Part shown: piece after piece, positions 1 through 9,900 of the stretch
Position numbering within the stretch: position 1 is the first letter of the stretch
Layout: each line of letters starts with the position of its first letter
Assembly: GCF_017939745.1 (NCBI RefSeq)
Contig: NZ_JAGKQQ010000001.1
Coordinates: forward strand, 1,364,001-1,428,000
Direction of reading: 5' to 3'
DNA from: Gemmata palustris
GTDB lineage: Bacteria > Planctomycetota > Planctomycetia > Gemmatales > Gemmataceae
DNA: 64,000 nucleotides
Notes under the pieces: generated by a model
Database searches by the model: none
What the model saw: only the letters and a program-made list of their open reading frames with translations
Told to the model about the DNA's origin: nothing
Made by a program: the position numbers and the translations under genes

Positions 1-1257
1 ACCGAAGCCGGTGAGCCGAAGATCGCCGATTTCGGGCTGGCGAAAGTGGCTGACGTCGGGGCGAGCCTGACCGTGACCGGCGCGGTGATGGGTAGCCCCA
101 GTTACATGGCGCCCGAACAGGCGCGCGGGGACGGCAAGAGCGTCGACGCGGCCGCGGACGTGTACGCGCTCGGGGTGATCCTGTTCGAGTTACTCACCGG
201 GCGCGTTCCCTTTGTTGCCGAGACCACGGCCGCGCTCTTGCGCATGGTCGAGAGCGAAGAGGCTCCCGCGCCGAGGTCGTTTTCCCCCGCGGTGCCAAAA
301 GAGCTGGAGGCGGTCTGTCTGAAGTGTCTGGAAAAGGAGCCGAGTCACCGGTACCCAACCGCGCTCGCGCTCGCAGAAGACGTCGCCAACTTCCTCGCCG
401 GGAAGCCTATGGCTCACGTCAAAGTACCCGGTGCTTGGGCACGGTTCCGCCGGCGGTGTCGGCGCAAGCCGGTGCTCACGAAAATAGTGAGTTTTACCGG
501 CTTCTTCAGCCTCGTCGCGCTGGTCGCACTCGGAGTCACTCTACCGCCCCGCGATGATTCCCTCTGGCGCGTCCAGCGCTCCCACAAGCTGACCGTCGGC
601 ATCGATCCGAATTGTCCGCCTTACGCCTTCAAGAAAGACGGCCAGCTCACGGGGTTCGACGTGGAACTGGCGCGCGCGATCGCCGCCCGATTAGGGGTGG
701 AGGCGGAGCACCACGAGTTGTATTGGGATTGGGCCGGGATGAACCGCGAACTTAAGACCCGGCGCCTTGATGTTCTCCTTTCGGCCACGACCATCACCGA
801 GGAGCGGAAACAGCAGGTCGCGTTCATTGAGTACGCGCGCGACCCGCTCGTGTTCACCGCGCGCCCCGGAGCGCTCTTCGCAAGTCCGCGCGACTTGGTT
901 GGTAAGATCATCGCGGTGCAGGAGGGTACCACCGCGCAGGACACCGTCGAGCGCTTGCAGCGCGAGGGTTTGGGGAGCAAGGAGATCGTGCGCTATCGTA
1001 GTTCACCCGAACCGTTCGCCGCCGTTCAGTCCGGGACTGCCGACCTCGCCCTGGATCACCAGTTGATCGCCCGGTACGCGAGCCGGGAGCGCAAACTGGT
1101 GATCCAGGGCGAGGTCGGGTGTGCCCTCGACTCCGAACCGCTCGGGATCGCGCTCCGAACGGAGGCTCGCGCGCTCCGAAAAGCGATCGAGGACGCGCTC
1201 CGGGCCATGAAAGACGACGGCGAATTCGATCGGATTCGCGACCAGTGGGCGCGCTGA
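1..1257 (+). CDS. Ser/Thr protein kinase C-lobe fused to a solute-binding (SBP_bac_3) domain, 5' partial
   Basis: The reading frame is open from the first base, so the gene starts left of the window. The first residues contain the kinase DFG motif (IADFGLAKV), followed by the APE-type motif (MAPEQARG) and the DVYALGVILFELLTG helix, so only the second half of a eukaryotic-type kinase domain is present. A single hydrophobic segment (about 485-550: TGFFSLVALVALGVTL) follows. The last ~230 residues match the family 3 periplasmic amino-acid-binding fold (KLTVGIDPNCPPYAF, GFDVELARAIAARLG, LDVLLSATTITEERKQQV). I infer a membrane kinase whose extracytoplasmic sensor is a captured ligand-binding domain, so ligand binding outside could set kinase activity inside. 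Polar amino acids or similar small molecules are the usual ligands of this fold; the actual ligand is unknown. The downstream gene is convergent. Confidence 0.88.
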   Translation, partial: TEAGEPKIADFGLAKVADVGASLTVTGAVMGSPSYMAPEQARGDGKSVDAAADVYALGVILFELLTGRVPFVAETTAALLRMVESEEAPAPRSFSPAVPKELEAVCLKCLEKEPSHRYPTALALAEDVANFLAGKPMAHVKVPGAWARFRRRCRRKPVLTKIVSFTGFFSLVALVALGVTLPPRDDSLWRVQRSHKLTVGIDPNCPPYAFKKDGQLTGFDVELARAIAARLGVEAEHHELYWDWAGMNRELKTRRLDVLLSATTITEERKQQVAFIEYARDPLVFTARPGALFASPRDLVGKIIAVQEGTTAQDTVERLQREGLGSKEIVRYRSSPEPFAAVQSGTADLALDHQLIARYASRERKLVIQGEVGCALDSEPLGIALRTEARALRKAIEDALRAMKDDGEFDRIRDQWAR

Positions 1258-1273
1258 CCGATCACGTCGCGAA

Positions 1274-4200
1274 TCACTTCTTCTGCTTGTCGAACCACTC
1301 CTTTGCTTTCTTGTGTGCCGCAACGCGATCGGCGTCGCGCAGGAACCCAACCGAGTACGGGCCGAATCGATCTTCGGGATTCATGCGCTTCCCGGCGTCC
1401 GGGCCGTGGGGCCAGCGCCAGTAGAAGCCGAAGTCGTCCGGGTCTTGGCCGAGTAGGTGCAGCCGCATCGCGGTGGCCACGTCGCGCAACTGGGTCGTGG
1501 TGTCCTGCCCCTCGACTGGTGTCCGGTAGATGCGGAAGACCGGTTCGCCCGGTTTCGTCGGCGGATCGTGGAGGAAGACACCGGACTGGGCACCGTTTGC
1601 CGCGTGTGCCTCCAGCAACGGGAGATCGTCCTTCGTGCCGAGTTTGCCAACAGCGAGAATTGCAAGCCCGACATTCCGCGCCGTGTTTCCCGGGTACGGG
1701 TCGTCCTTGACTTTCGCTCGAACGGTCTCGCGCGCGGCGGGGAGCACCTCTTCGATACCAAAATCGAGCGCGAGTTGGAGGCCATGCGCGCGGCCGGTGT
1801 AATCGACCCGCGCCGCAGTCCATTTACCGACGAGTTGACGAATCGCGGGCGCAACAGTTTTGTCCTTGAGTGCGGCCGCAATCGCATCATTTGAGTGCTT
1901 CCCACCGGGCAGGAAGTCGAGGCTGTGGGACGTGTGGAACGCCCCTTCCGTGCCGGGGAAGGTACCCAAATACATCCATCCCACCACGTCCGCGAGCGGC
2001 GCGGCAACGAGCTGGAACGATCCGACCCCGATCGGGATGCGCGCGGCCTTGTTCAGTTCGGCCCAGCGGTCGTGGTAGAGTTTGCCGGCCGTGCTCGGGT
2101 CCGCGGCAACGGCGTCGAGCAACGCGACGTTGTGGGGTAGGCTCCGAATGCGCTCGAAGAGGGCACGACTCGGCTTGTCGTCGCCGATCACCTTTGCGAA
2201 CCGCTTCCAGTGTGTCGCGTCGAACTCGGCGCGGAACAGTTGGTCGAGCAACTCGCGGCACCGCTTTGTGATCTCCGCGTTCCCGGACTTCAGCCCAATT
2301 TCGAGAGCGGCACGGGCTTTCGATCCGAGTTCCTTCAGCTGTTTCTGCGCCGCCTCCCGCTCGGCGAAATCCTCGCTGCCGAGTTGCTCGACGAACTTCA
2401 TGTGCGCCGGGTCCGGTTTCACTACGTCCTTCTGCTTATCGAGGAACGCTCGCGCCTTCGTGTGGGCCGCGGTGCGAGCTTCTTCGTTGGAAAAGCCGAA
2501 CGGCTCCCCGAAGTAGACCGCGACGACCGGGCGGCCGTTCTCGCGCGCGAAACGGTTCTGTGCGTAGGGGAACCCGAACTCGAACGGGTCTTGATCGCAC
2601 AGTAAGAGCGCGAGACCGATGGCGTGGTCGCTGACCTGCATGCGGCGCGAGCGCGGGCCGAGTCCGACCGACGGCGAAGGGGGAACGACGAGAGCCGTTG
2701 GGTCGTCGTAGAGCGGGGTGAATAGCGGTAGGTCCGCGATATTGCCGAACTGGGCGACGGCGTGCAGGGCGGCGCACCGGGAATCCGGTCCGCGGCCCTT
2801 GTCGGCCGCGATGGTTCGAGCCGCGGATAACACGTCTGCTATGCGCCACTTCACGGCCAGCTCGAACGCACAGTAGATGACGGCCGGTTCGGTCCGGTGG
2901 GTGAGCCACGATGCGAGCAATTTTCCAAAAACGCGATTCATTCCCGGCGCTGCATCAACCGCATCGGGGCGAAACTTGGGGCTCTGTTCGAGTATCTTAC
3001 CCTGGAGCCCGAGTTCCAATCCGCGTGCGAAGTGGACGCGCCCCTCGCCGTGCAAGAGCAGTTCAGCCTCTTCACCGGCACATTTGGACCGCGCCTTTTC
3101 GGTGCCGGGGTAACTGCCGAGGAGCATCAGGTACGCGGTCTCTTCGCCACGGTCGCACGGCCACACCGAGATCTCGAAGAACACGCGCAGGTTGCCCAGG
3201 AAATGCCGGCCAACGTGAACCATTGCCTCACGGTATTGTTGCTCCGCTGATTCGGGACCGGCTTCCGCGGTGTCGAGCCGGTGCAGCCAGTCCGCGTGCT
3301 TAACGATCAGTGCGAACAAATCGCGGCTCGCACGGGTGTTCCCGGTGATGGCCCGGTAGCGCTTCCAGATGGGGTGGCTCGGTTCGTCGTCGGCTTTAGT
3401 AGGGTCAAAGGTTTTTACCAGATCATCGAGCGCGGTCTTCCGGGCCACAGTCAGGATCGCTGCGGCGCGTGTGCGCACTTCGGGGTTTTCGGACTTCAGA
3501 CCGGCTTTCAGCGCGGGTTCGGCTCTCGAGCCGAGTTTGCGCAGTTCTTTGTCCGCGGTCTCGCGCTCGTTGAAGTCTTCGCTGCCGAGTTGTTTTACCA
3601 GCGGGGCGGCCGGGTCTTCGGCGAGACGCGGAGCGGGTGCGAGGGGCTTCGCGTCCGAAGGGGAGCCGGGCGAAGTCGTCATCGCGTATCCGCCACACAC
3701 GACAGTAGCGACCAGTGCGGCGGTGAGCGCAACGGCCCTCAGTTGGTCGAATAGCATTCCCTTGAGCACCGTGGACGCGGCCGCGTTCGCCACGCCCCCC
3801 GCGGCCCCGCGCACGGCGGCCGTCGTCGTTCGGAGCAACCCGGCGGACACCGCGACGGACGGGAGCAGTGCGCTCAGCGCGACGGCGGACGTTACACCCC
3901 GCGCCGATAGACGCTCCGCGAGTTTCCGTTTCGCGGCGGCGAGCCGACTGGAGAGGGTACCTTCGGCGATGCCCAGCTCGAGCGCGGCCTGCTTGCGGGA
4001 CAGCCCACGCAGTTCACACATCACAACGGCTTCACGCAGGAAATCGGGGAGTTTCGCCAGTTCCTCGTCAATGATGGCGGCTTGCTCCGTGACGACGAGT
4101 GCGTCCGGGGTTGTGGGGGCGCTGGCTCTGGTTCCCGGAGCCGTGAGTAGGTGTTTCCGCCGATCGCGCATGATGCGTACTCCCCGGGCGGTTCGCACGG

Positions 4201-4477
4201 CCACGCTGTAGAGCCACCCCGCCACGTTCGACCCACGAACCGCGCCCGCTTTGCGCGCGAGTACCAGGAACACGGCTTGGAAGGCGTCTTCCGCGTCGTG
4301 CGCGTCGGACAGAATGCGGCGACACACCGCGAGCACCATCGGCCCGTGCCGCCGGACCAGTTCGGCGAACGCATCGTCGGTGCGCGCGCTGATGAACGTG
4401 CGGAGGAGTTGAGTGTCCGTGGTTCTGGACGCGGGCGGTGCGGCAAAGCGCACGAGCGCGACGGCGGAGCGGGGCAT
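1274..4477 (-). CDS. ECF sigma-70 factor with transmembrane segment and long HEAT-like C-terminal extension
   Basis: The 1067-residue protein starts at ATG 4477 with a GGAGGG ribosome site about 8 bases upstream. Residues ~20-200 are an ECF sigma factor: region 2 (AFAELVRRHGPMVLAVCRRIL..AEDAFQAVFLVLARKA) and region 4 with its helix-turn-helix (LSRKQAALELGIAEGTLSSRL). A hydrophobic stretch (AVALTAALVATVVCGGYAM) follows, and then ~800 residues. These contain two copies of a HEAT-like unit, VKQLGSEDFNERETADKEL and VEQLGSEDFAEREAAQKQL, each heading a separate ~350-residue block. Usual ECF factors are under 250 residues, so the extension is most of this gene. Such fused ECF factors are known from planctomycetes, where the extension is thought to replace a separate anti-sigma factor. 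I infer a membrane-tethered, self-regulated sigma factor; the signal is unknown. Confidence 0.88.
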   Translation of the reverse strand: MPRSAVALVRFAAPPASRTTDTQLLRTFISARTDDAFAELVRRHGPMVLAVCRRILSDAHDAEDAFQAVFLVLARKAGAVRGSNVAGWLYSVAVRTARGVRIMRDRRKHLLTAPGTRASAPTTPDALVVTEQAAIIDEELAKLPDFLREAVVMCELRGLSRKQAALELGIAEGTLSSRLAAAKRKLAERLSARGVTSAVALSALLPSVAVSAGLLRTTTAAVRGAAGGVANAAASTVLKGMLFDQLRAVALTAALVATVVCGGYAMTTSPGSPSDAKPLAPAPRLAEDPAAPLVKQLGSEDFNERETADKELRKLGSRAEPALKAGLKSENPEVRTRAAAILTVARKTALDDLVKTFDPTKADDEPSHPIWKRYRAITGNTRASRDLFALIVKHADWLHRLDTAEAGPESAEQQYREAMVHVGRHFLGNLRVFFEISVWPCDRGEETAYLMLLGSYPGTEKARSKCAGEEAELLLHGEGRVHFARGLELGLQGKILEQSPKFRPDAVDAAPGMNRVFGKLLASWLTHRTEPAVIYCAFELAVKWRIADVLSAARTIAADKGRGPDSRCAALHAVAQFGNIADLPLFTPLYDDPTALVVPPSPSVGLGPRSRRMQVSDHAIGLALLLCDQDPFEFGFPYAQNRFARENGRPVVAVYFGEPFGFSNEEARTAAHTKARAFLDKQKDVVKPDPAHMKFVEQLGSEDFAEREAAQKQLKELGSKARAALEIGLKSGNAEITKRCRELLDQLFRAEFDATHWKRFAKVIGDDKPSRALFERIRSLPHNVALLDAVAADPSTAGKLYHDRWAELNKAARIPIGVGSFQLVAAPLADVVGWMYLGTFPGTEGAFHTSHSLDFLPGGKHSNDAIAAALKDKTVAPAIRQLVGKWTAARVDYTGRAHGLQLALDFGIEEVLPAARETVRAKVKDDPYPGNTARNVGLAILAVGKLGTKDDLPLLEAHAANGAQSGVFLHDPPTKPGEPVFRIYRTPVEGQDTTTQLRDVATAMRLHLLGQDPDDFGFYWRWPHGPDAGKRMNPEDRFGPYSVGFLRDADRVAAHKKAKEWFDKQKK

Positions 4478-4999
4478 GATCGACCCTCCGAATTACGGTT
4501 CGCCCCAATAGTGTGTGGCTGATCGCCGGCGCGTCGCGCGTTTCGCACGCGACCAGCTAAATCGACAGCGCCGCACGCGATAATCTATCGTTGGGTAGAG
4601 CTTCGGGCGGCTAACATTCGCTAACATTTTCGGACCCCAAGCCACGTTAGCGAATTGGCGTAATCGCTTACCCGAAAAGCGATTACGGATCAGTCGCTGG
4701 AACACGGGATGTTAACCTGAAATCCCGTGTTCCGCCGGCCATCTCAAGTGTTGTTCGTGTGTAAATCTCTCGACCGTTTTGAGAAGAGATTCTCCCTATT
4801 CAAGCGATGTTACCAGAGCTAAAAATATACGCAAGTTCAGTTGTGACGAAATGGGTTTGTGGCGCGGCTACCGGGAGAATATGGATTGGATGGGCACATC
4901 CCGCTTCGGTGTGGCTGGTGCTGTAAGATGTCTGAACGATCAAGAATTTGACCTTGTCGGGGTCGGCGTGAGGCTTGCGGTAAAATTTGGGAGCGAACC
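4478..4999. other. Divergent intergenic region with two adjacent hairpins
   Basis: This 522-base gap separates two divergently transcribed genes. It holds two strong inverted repeats side by side: 11-base arms at 4659-4669 and 4677-4687 (CGTAATCGCTT), and 12-base arms at 4699-4710 and 4722-4733 (GGAACACGGGAT). No coding frame with recognisable similarity is present. Because no gene ends here, ordinary termination is not the obvious role. Operators, a small RNA or a remnant of a mobile element are possible. Confidence 0.6.
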
Positions 5000-6169
5000 A
5001 TGTCCGACGAACTGGCTTTTCTCCGCGGGCTGCTCGCGAGCCCGGAAGAAGACACCTTACGGTTGGTCTACGCCGACTGGCTGGAAGAATGCGGTGATCC
5101 GCGCGCCGCGTTCCTGCGGCTCGAGGTCGCGTTGCACCGAACCGAAACCGACGCCCGAACCCGCAAACAGCGCGAGCGGCTCCACCAGGCCCGGAGCGCA
5201 CTCGACGCCCGCTGGTTAGCGCAGGTCGACCGCCCGCAGGCCGGTTGGCGGATCGTCCGAACGAAGCCGGCACCGAAGACCTACGGTAAGGCGATCTCGG
5301 CGTTCATCCACAACGGCAGCTATTTCCTCTCGACGGTTGACGTGTTCGCCGACGGCGCGATCAACTGCTGGGGCTTCGTCGATTTAGCGCTTTTTCGGGA
5401 CAAACTCGCTCAGGGTTGGGTGGTGCCGCGGGCGCGAGTTGGGGGAACCGTCAGTATCCACAATCTGGGCCAAGCCCGTGTGGTCGCCGCGAACTGGGGA
5501 CGTACTCGCCGGGACATCCAACGCGAAGTGATGGAAACTCTGAGTGAGTTGAACCCGTCGTTGGAAGGGTTACTCGATATGCAGGGGACGGACATTGAGG
5601 TACGCAACGGCGTGCGCTACGCCAAACTCGGTCTGGGCCAAGCGAAGCCGTATCGCATCTCCCCGGAGGGCGATGAGATCGCGGGCGCGGAACTCCCCGT
5701 GCTCGAAGTCGTCGCAGACGGTTATCGACTGCGCCGCTGGCTCATCTACGCCGACGGCCTCTCGCAACTCGGTTACGCCAACGAACTGTTCCCGCTGGGA
5801 GCGGTCGCGCGGATGTTCGAGGAGGGCCGGCTGACGCTGTCGGTGCCGGCGGGGGCGTGGGTCACTCTGGACGGGCTCGGGCGCTTCCAGGCCGGGGAAG
5901 GGTACTGGTCCACTAAACCCGCCGAGCGCCTGCGTGAAGCCGCTGACATCCTCGATCAGTTGAACGGCCGCCCGGGTGCGATTCAGCGCTGCATCGAAGC
6001 CCACCAAGCCTACCGGTCGGACCCGAGCCGGGACCGGCGCAAGACCCTGCGCGCGGCTTACGCGGCCGTGCCCGAGCACTTGCGCCGGTTCTGCGGCGAC
6101 ATGGACTCGAAGGACGGGCCGATCCGAAGCATCCTCGCTCGCTTCCAGCGCGAAGACGAGTCGGAATAA
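5000..6169 (+). CDS. TIGR02996-domain protein (Gemmata repeat-companion family)
   Basis: The 389-residue protein starts at ATG 5000 behind GGGAGCGAACC. Residues 1-45 are the TIGR02996 domain (DELAFLRGLLASPEEDTLRLVYADWLEE..AAFLRLE), a short N-terminal module seen in dozens of paralogues in Gemmata-type planctomycetes, usually in front of repeats or lineage-specific domains. The rest is a soluble, mixed-charge region with no repeat or catalytic motif that I recognise and no signal peptide or membrane segment. A perfect terminator-like hairpin follows 36 bases after the stop, so the gene is probably monocistronic. Function is unknown. The domain is a good lineage marker. Confidence 0.85.
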   Translation: MSDELAFLRGLLASPEEDTLRLVYADWLEECGDPRAAFLRLEVALHRTETDARTRKQRERLHQARSALDARWLAQVDRPQAGWRIVRTKPAPKTYGKAISAFIHNGSYFLSTVDVFADGAINCWGFVDLALFRDKLAQGWVVPRARVGGTVSIHNLGQARVVAANWGRTRRDIQREVMETLSELNPSLEGLLDMQGTDIEVRNGVRYAKLGLGQAKPYRISPEGDEIAGAELPVLEVVADGYRLRRWLIYADGLSQLGYANELFPLGAVARMFEEGRLTLSVPAGAWVTLDGLGRFQAGEGYWSTKPAERLREAADILDQLNGRPGAIQRCIEAHQAYRSDPSRDRRKTLRAAYAAVPEHLRRFCGDMDSKDGPIRSILARFQREDESE

Positions 6170-6204
6170 ATCCGTGTTCGTATTTCTGCCGTTATTTAGA
6201 ACGA

Positions 6205-6236
6205 AACGACGCGCTCACTCAAGTGAGCGCGTCGTT
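6205..6236 (+). terminator. Terminator-like hairpin after the TIGR02996 gene
   Basis: There is a perfect 15-base inverted repeat (AACGACGCGCTCACT) with a 2-base loop, 36 bases downstream of the stop at 6169. No clear T tract follows, so it could act on both strands or need Rho. Confidence 0.7.
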
Positions 6237-6314
6237 GAGGCACGGCTTGTGTGCCCGGCGATCAATACTGTCCGGGCACCCCCGCTCAAAATTGTCTTTG
6301 TGTGTTCGCGGCGG

Positions 6315-6641
6315 TTATCGCGTCCGCCCGCGCGTCGGGGTGCTTTGGGCCGCGCCCGGTTCGGGGCGCTTGAGATCGAACTCGTATTCGCCGTACTCGG
6401 CGGCGAACTTTCCCTTTTCGGTGAGCGTGTAGGTCGCCTCGAAGGGATCGGCCTCGGAGCCGGTCGCGCGCTCGAGGAGCCCGTCCGCGACCAGGGCCGT
6501 CAGGAACGTGCCGTCCTTCGTGTTGCGCGTGGGGACCAATCGCAGGGCGCGCCCGTTCAGGGCCTTCTTGCTGCGCTTGGCGGTTCGGAGCACTTGCCAG
6601 GTGAAATGGGATGTGGGGCGTACGGGCACGGGCATCTCCAT
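6315..6641 (-). CDS. Small winged-helix-like hypothetical protein
   Basis: This 108-residue basic protein has central sequence that reads like a winged helix: a helix pair (LRTAKRSKKALNGRALRL), then GTFLTALVADGLLERA and a hairpin-like stretch ending YTLTEKGKFAAEYGEYEFDL. The pattern 'LVADGLLE...YTLTEKG' is typical of PadR/MarR-like wing regions. It probably binds DNA or a regulatory partner, but this is inference from shape. It lies alone between convergent TIGR02996 and tail-to-head dehydrogenase genes. The proline-rich last 15 residues look disordered. An alternative is an uncharacterised planctomycete-specific protein without DNA binding. Confidence 0.6.
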   Translation of the reverse strand: MEMPVPVRPTSHFTWQVLRTAKRSKKALNGRALRLVPTRNTKDGTFLTALVADGLLERATGSEADPFEATYTLTEKGKFAAEYGEYEFDLKRPEPGAAQSTPTRGRTR

Positions 6642-6855
6642 GCGATGTGGAAAAAGAAGGTTTGCATGAACGCGAGTTCGACGTTGGGCGAATATTGCGA
6701 GTTGAGGTGGAATTTAACCTCACGAACCGCGGAGAGCAAGAGGTGACTGCCAGGGGAAGTGTAATTCTTTTCTCACAATGGCCGTGCGAAGCGAACGGCA
6801 CGGCACGGCGGAGTGCTCGCGGGGGAGTGCGACGGGCTGAATCTGAGGGAAGTGT

Positions 6856-6902
6856 ACCGCATTTTGCTTGGTGAGAACCGGTCTCACCAAGCAAAATGCG
6901 GT
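6856..6902 (-). terminator. Strong 21-base hairpin downstream of the CotH/cytochrome c gene
   Basis: Perfect 21-base arms (6856-6876 and 6882-6902, ACCGCATTTTGCTTGGTGAG...) surround a 5-base loop, 17 bases past the minus-strand stop at 6919. This is very likely the transcription terminator of the large gene. The remaining part of the 6642-6918 gap holds nothing else recognisable. Confidence 0.8.
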
Positions 6903-6918
6903 GCGAACGAGCGCGGAA

Positions 6919-9900
6919 TTATTTCAACGATTGCAAGTAGGCAATGAGGTCCGCGAGATCGGCCGGCGTCAGGTTCGCAGCAAGGCCCTCCGGCATCGCC
7001 GATTGTTTCTGTTGCTGGCGCGTCGCAATTTCGCTGCGCTTGAGTTCGCGCTGCACCCCGGTCGATTCGCGGATGATTGTGGCGTCGGCCCGTTCGCTGA
7101 CGACGAAACCCTGGAACACCCGGTCGTCGGTGGTCACGAACCGGTACGTCTCGTACCCCTGGGCGAGTTTCGCACTCGGTTTCAGGATCGATTCCACCAG
7201 TTCGTCCGCCTTGTACCGCTTGCCGATGTCCGCCAGGTGCGGACCTTTCGGGGTTTGGCCGTCGGCGGTCGTGTGGCACGCGATACACGACTGCGTCTTG
7301 AACAGTGCCTCACCCTTCTTGCCGTCGCCTTTTGCCGTAAGGGTCAGCTTTGCCGCTGCCTCATAGGTCGCGTTACCGATCTGGTCCGGGTTCTTCGGGT
7401 CGGCCTTCGGCAGTACGATCGGGTTCTCCTTCTCGACTTTCGCGATTTCGGACCCACTCGGCACGCCCGCGAGCGCGACTTTGTGCCGCGCGAGTTCGCT
7501 CTTGAGGAACGCGACCGTCTCCTTATCGCCGTCGAGAACTGCTGCGGTAATAACGCTGCCGATCCGCCTGCTCATCTCCCACTCGACGCGGTCGTAGTAC
7601 GGCCCCGTGTTATCGGGCCGGATGCCCCACCACGTTCCCTTGTAATCGGCCTCGCGGTGGTACAGTCGAATCAGAGTGACCAGGATTCCGCGGCGCAGTT
7701 CGGGTGTGCGTGCTGTAGCGAGTTTCTTGATGAGCCCCTCGACCGCCTTCGGATCGTGCATGTACCGCAGTGCCCATAGCGCGCCCTCCGAGTGCGGGCC
7801 GTCGAGCGCTTCGAGGCACGCATCGGTTGCGTTGAGTGCAACGAGCGCGCGAACGGCCAGGTGCGGGACGACGCGATCCGGGTCCGGCTGATTCTGGAGC
7901 GGCTTCGCGGTCGGTATCGCCGACCCCTTTGGCCGCGCCGTCAGCGGAATGATGCTCTTGATCGCTCCCGCGTCATTCAGCCTGCCCAAACTGATGAGCG
8001 CCTGTGCCCGCACGCGGGGCGATTCATCGGTCAGGGCGGTTACGAACGCTTTTGTCTCGAGCTCCGCGAATTCTCCCTTTCGATCCGTGAGTGCTCGCAA
8101 CGCGGATTCGCGGACGACCGTGTCTTCGCTGAGCTTCAGAAGCGCGGCGTGCGAATCCTTACCGTCGAGTTGCTTCAGAGTGTAGATCGCTGCAACGCGG
8201 CCCTCGGGGGCTGCGGTCGCATCTGAGGCCAAGGCCACCAGTGCCTTCGAGGTGTCGGCGCTCTTTCCGCGGCGCAGCACTTCGCCCTGTGTGTGGAAGC
8301 GCGTCACGGAGTTCGGCGACCCCAGGAGTTCGATGAGTTGCGCGGGGCCGGCGCTCTTGAGATCGGGGAACGGTTCCGCTTTGAACCCTTTGGGAGTGAC
8401 GCGGGCCACGAACCCGATGTTCGGTCCCTCGAACCCCACCGCCGAGCCGTTGCGCCAGCTCGCCACGAACAACCGACCGCTGCCATCAATGTCCATGCCG
8501 GTGGCACGCGGCATCTTCATGAACACGTCCTGCTTCAGATCGAACGTCGGGCCGTTCGGCTTCAAGTCGTGGAAGTAGACCTCGCTCCGGCCCCAATCCC
8601 CGGTAAACAGCGCGTTACGGTACTGGGACGGCCAGCGCGCGTCCTGCACGAACAACCCGCCCGTAGCCCCGCCCCCGCCGAAGGTGCCGAGCGCGGGCAT
8701 GATTTCGTCGGTGAAGTTGGCGAACAATTGCGTGTAGCCGTAGAGCGCGGATTGCCGGAGCAGGCTGACGCGGGTATCCCACCCGGCGCCGTCGTTCGTG
8801 TTGTCGCGTGCGAACACGTTCATGAACGGGTCGATCGCGATATCGAACGGGTTCCGCAACCCGGTGCAGTAGACTTCCAGGTCCGTGCCGTCGGGCCGCA
8901 CGCGGACGATGCCCCCGCCGCGCTGCACAATCGTTTTGCCGTCTTTTCCTTTGGCCTCCTTGATGCCGTAGTCGCCGACGCCGATGTAGAGCCAGCCGTC
9001 AATGCCCATGCGGACACAGTTGGTCGTGTGGTCGCCGCCGCGGGTGGTGACCTGGTCGGTCGTGAGCCCGGTGACGAGCACTTCCTGTCGGTCGGATACG
9101 CCGTCGCCGTTGTCGTCGTGGAAGACGGAGAGCGTGGGTGGGTGCATCACCCAGACCGAGCCGTTCCGGTAACACACCCCGCGCGGGTGCTCGACCTTCG
9201 CGAACACGGTCACGTCATCCACCTTGCCGTCGCCGTCCTTATCGACGCAGCGCAGGATCTTCCCGCCGCCGGGCGTGCGGCCGAGCGACCCCTGTTCGTC
9301 CACCGCGACGTAGATCGCTCCCGTCGGCTCGGCCGCGATCGCAACGGGGTAGTTCACCTTCGGCGGGATCGCGAACAGCGTGGCCTCGAACTCGGGCGCG
9401 ACTTGCACAGTGTCGCGGAACGATTTCTCGTCGATCGGCTGGGCGTTCCCGCCCCCCGGTCCGCCACCCCCGCCGGGCGGGGGGCCGAAGTTGAATTGCG
9501 GCACGTAGCCCTTGCTCTTCCCCGCAACTTGTGCGGCGATGGACGCGGTTCGCTTCTCGGCGAACGTCTTGATGTCGGGCGCCTGCGGTCCCATTGCCCC
9601 GGGCGGTCCGAAGGCGGGCGCGGGCTCCTTGCGGGCCGCGACCGCCTTTGTTTCCTTCTCTCGCGCGGATTTCGTCGCTTTGTCGATGGCTTCCATGTCC
9701 TTCAGGAGCCGTTCCTTCGTGAAGACGGTCGTGGAAAGCTCCTTAACCAGCTTCTGATACTTCTCGTTGACCTCTTTGATCGCGAGCAACCGGTCGGGCA
9801 GTTTGTTCTCCCCCGGGTACGGCTTCGCGAGGCTCAAGTCCATGAGCTGCTCGGGCGTGCCCAGGAACGAGACACTCGCGAAGGTGCTTTCCAGATCGCC

